A stretch of 35,838 bases of DNA, from positions 1 through 35,838 of the forward strand of contig CAZUOJ010000026.1 of NCBI GenBank assembly GCA_964622325.1, given 5' to 3'. Positions 33,812-35,838 of this stretch are shown here, one piece after another. Both the position numbers and the translations under genes were made by a program. Every line of letters begins with the position of its first letter. The stretch's first letter is position 1. The stretch is from JAJFUB01 sp964622325 (lineage in GTDB: Bacteria > Armatimonadota > Zipacnadia > Zipacnadales > UBA11051). The notes below the pieces were generated by a model. The model ran no database searches and was not told where the DNA came from. It saw nothing but the letters and a program-made list of their open reading frames with translations.

Positions 33812-35838
33812 ATGCGTGTTGCCCCTCTTTTGCTTTTGCTCTTCCTGCTGTCTTCGCTCGCGGAGGCGCAGCTTGTGGCGAATGTGGACGATTATGGCCG
33901 TCTGACAGAGATCAGGATGAGCGACAGTCTTGTGGCGCAGAATCTGCATGTGGAAATCATCAAGCCCCGTTGGGAAGGCTCCTGGCTGCGGCAGGGCGAG
34001 GGAGCACAATCGGGACAAACAGCCGTGGAAAATGGCGTGCGCGTCTATCGGAGCGTTTATGACACGCCGATGGGCGTTGTGCGTTTGGAGCAGCGCCTGC
34101 AGGCAACGCCCCAGGAGATACATATCCAGTGGCGGCTGACGCCCGAACAGGACATCACAACAGAAAGCGTTTATGTTTTTGTAGAGCTGCCGGTGGCGGG
34201 CAATGCGGGCCAGGGCTCGTTTGTAGCTAATACAGAGGATATTGTGACAATTAAGCCTCTGCCGGCGGAATTGCCGACATCATATCATATTTACAGTGGA
34301 GAGATTTCCTGGTGCGCCTGGGCTTTGCCTCAGGGCGTTGGGCTGCAATTCATTCCCGATGGCCAGGGCCTGCGCAAAAATGTCAATTTTCAGGATAATC
34401 GGCAATTTAAGGCGGAAGTGTTTCAGGCGCAATTTTCCGTGGAGGGGACGGCCGTATGGCTAAAAGCGGGGCGGACATATCAATTTGCGCTGACAGTGAG
34501 GCCTTTTGATACGGCTGCCTTTGCCCGGGCGAAGCAGCAGGCTCAGGAATTGGAACAGGCGTGGGAGATTCCCATGAAATCCGATAAGCCCTTAAAGTTT
34601 CGCGGAATGCATTTGAGTGCGCCGCGTGTGCCGCAATACGAAAAGCTGGAAATCACATTAGATCTGGATGCCACATATGATAATCCTTTTAATCCTGCAG
34701 AAGTGGAGATTGTGGCTCATTTTCGGGGGCCTGGGGGCAAGGAAATAGCTGTGCCGGCCTTTTATTATCAGGACTTTGAACGCATTGGCCCCAAAAGCGG
34801 CCGTTATCTGCGCCCCACAGGAACGCCGCAATGGAAAGTGCGTTTTGCCCCGCCCACGCCCGGCGCTTGGACAGTGCGCATCACAGCCCGCGATCGCAAT
34901 GGACAATTGCAATCCCCGCCGACACGCTTTGTATGCACGCCCTCCTCGCAGCCCGGCTATATTCGGCGCAGCCCCAACACGCCGTATTATTTACAGTTTG
35001 ACAATGGCCAGCCGTATTTCCCCATTGGCCTCAATGTGTGCTGGGGAAGCCTGCAAAATTATCAGGAGTGGTTTGCGGCGCTGGGGGCAGCGGGCGGCAA
35101 TTATGCCCGCATCTGGCTTGTGCGCTGGAATATGGGCCTCGAATGGCTGCCCGGCAAAGGCACAGGCACATATTATGGCCTCGGGAAATATTCCCTGGAC
35201 AATGCGTATCGGCTGGATTATGTCCTGCAGCTCGCGCGGCAAAACGGCATTTATGTGATGCTGTGTCTGGGCTATCATGGCGAGCTGATGGACACGCGGG
35301 CTTATTTTGGCGAAGATTGCTGGGGGGAGAATCCTTACAATCAAGCGAATGGCGGCCCCTGCGCCAAGCCGGCGGATTTCTGGGCAAACGAAGAAGCCCG
35401 TCGCTTTTATAAGCAGCGTTTGCGCTATATTCTGGCGCGTTATGCCTGGGACACGCATATTCTCTCCTGGGAGCTGTGGAATGAAGTGCATGCGCCGGCG
35501 CCGTGGGTGCAGGAGATGGCAGGCTATATTAAGGCGAATGATTTTGCGGGCCATCTCGTTACGACAACATACGGCAATAAGGATGTCTGGACGCTGCCGG
35601 AGATGGATTATACGCAGGAACATTCCTATGGGGCGGATGAGGGGAGGCCCCGGCTGGCGGAAGCCATTATCAATGTCAGCCGCGCCTATACACTGGCTTA
35701 TCCCAAGCCCTTTCAAGTCGGGGAATTTGGCATTGACTTCAAGACAAGTGACGCCACGCATGATCCCCAGGGCCTGGGCACGGGCTTTCATGATGGCCTG
35801 TGGGCTTCTGTAATGAGCCGCGGGATGGGCACAGCGGC
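33812..35838 (+). CDS. Secreted GH5-like glycoside hydrolase, 3' end cut by window edge
   Basis: The frame is open from ATG 33812 to the right edge (675 residues, C-terminus missing). AAAAGGAGG ends 7 nt before the ATG, a strong ribosome site. The signal peptide ends AEA|QLV. Residues about 20-250 are a beta-rich domain. An Ig-like DUF5060-type domain at about 265-375 (LEITLDLDATYDNPFNP to WTVRITARDRNG) follows. The barrel begins PYYLQFDNGQPYFPIGLNVCWG. SWELWNEVHA supplies the acid/base (E558) and FQVGEFGID the nucleophile (E638), as in clan GH-A mannanase and cellulase-like enzymes. It lies downstream of the sulfatases and may act on the same polymer. Confidence 0.87.
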   Translation, partial: MRVAPLLLLLFLLSSLAEAQLVANVDDYGRLTEIRMSDSLVAQNLHVEIIKPRWEGSWLRQGEGAQSGQTAVENGVRVYRSVYDTPMGVVRLEQRLQATPQEIHIQWRLTPEQDITTESVYVFVELPVAGNAGQGSFVANTEDIVTIKPLPAELPTSYHIYSGEISWCAWALPQGVGLQFIPDGQGLRKNVNFQDNRQFKAEVFQAQFSVEGTAVWLKAGRTYQFALTVRPFDTAAFARAKQQAQELEQAWEIPMKSDKPLKFRGMHLSAPRVPQYEKLEITLDLDATYDNPFNPAEVEIVAHFRGPGGKEIAVPAFYYQDFERIGPKSGRYLRPTGTPQWKVRFAPPTPGAWTVRITARDRNGQLQSPPTRFVCTPSSQPGYIRRSPNTPYYLQFDNGQPYFPIGLNVCWGSLQNYQEWFAALGAAGGNYARIWLVRWNMGLEWLPGKGTGTYYGLGKYSLDNAYRLDYVLQLARQNGIYVMLCLGYHGELMDTRAYFGEDCWGENPYNQANGGPCAKPADFWANEEARRFYKQRLRYILARYAWDTHILSWELWNEVHAPAPWVQEMAGYIKANDFAGHLVTTTYGNKDVWTLPEMDYTQEHSYGADEGRPRLAEAIINVSRAYTLAYPKPFQVGEFGIDFKTSDATHDPQGLGTGFHDGLWASVMSRGMGTA

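Noticed and set aside
34991..35791. 266-residue minus-strand frame near the right edge
   Set aside because: It is antisense to the GH5-like gene whose catalytic motifs are evident; no motif of its own.

Overview
The window looks like a piece of a bacterial chromosome of about 52-55% GC (estimated by eye) from the Armatimonadota or a close relative. The main clue is the pair of DUF1559-type pseudopilins whose N-termini read FTLIELLVV...ILAAILFPV.ARAREKA and whose C-termini carry the H-X9-DG motif. A DUF6785-like membrane protein, a LacI regulator beside the pseudopilins, and many large signal-peptide-bearing glycoside-hydrolase-like proteins fit the same group. This assignment is inference; there is no rRNA or marker gene in the window.

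Layout. (1) 1-2476 (-): a secreted protein with a carbohydrate-binding-like domain and a TIM-barrel-like region, cut by the left edge. (2) 2645-12157 (+): a secreted TPR protein, a 1261-residue glycoside hydrolase-like enzyme, a Pro/Ser-rich secreted protein of unknown function, and a secreted ankyrin-repeat protein. Two of these genes share a leader element that may be structured RNA. (3) 12258-19784 (-): an operon-like block. Two MttB-superfamily methyltransferases flank an MmgE/PrpD protein, with ATGA start/stop overlaps at both junctions. Downstream lie a frameshifted DUF6785/OPT-like membrane protein and a 5'-truncated GH99/WbsX-like gene. (4) 20029-22698 (-): two tandem pseudopilins and a LacI-family regulator, with good sigma-70-type promoters and palindromes that look like LacI-family operators. 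(5) 22933-25479 (+): a GH42-like secreted glycosidase, divergent from the regulator. (6) 25480-26382: a gene-free stretch with two nearly identical 94-bp palindromic (MITE-like) elements and a degenerate array with a period of about 22 bp. (7) 26383-31753 (-): a 1460-residue secreted putative glycosidase and a sugar-isomerase-type TIM barrel. (8) 31968-35838 (+): a sulfatase, the decayed start of a second sulfatase, and a GH5-like secreted enzyme running off the right edge.

The overall picture is a locus for sensing and degrading complex, possibly sulfated, polysaccharide in an organism with no SusC/SusD-type genes in view. Secreted glycosidases and a sulfatase cut the polymer, a LacI-family protein senses a sugar, and an isomerase/epimerase-like protein may process the product. 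The pseudopilins may be co-regulated surface proteins. Embedded in it is an apparently separate operon for quaternary-amine-type or carboxylate chemistry (MttB/MmgE). Several genes show decay (frameshift, 5' truncation, remnant), so the locus appears to be in flux. No tRNA, rRNA, CRISPR array, integrase or transposase gene was found.
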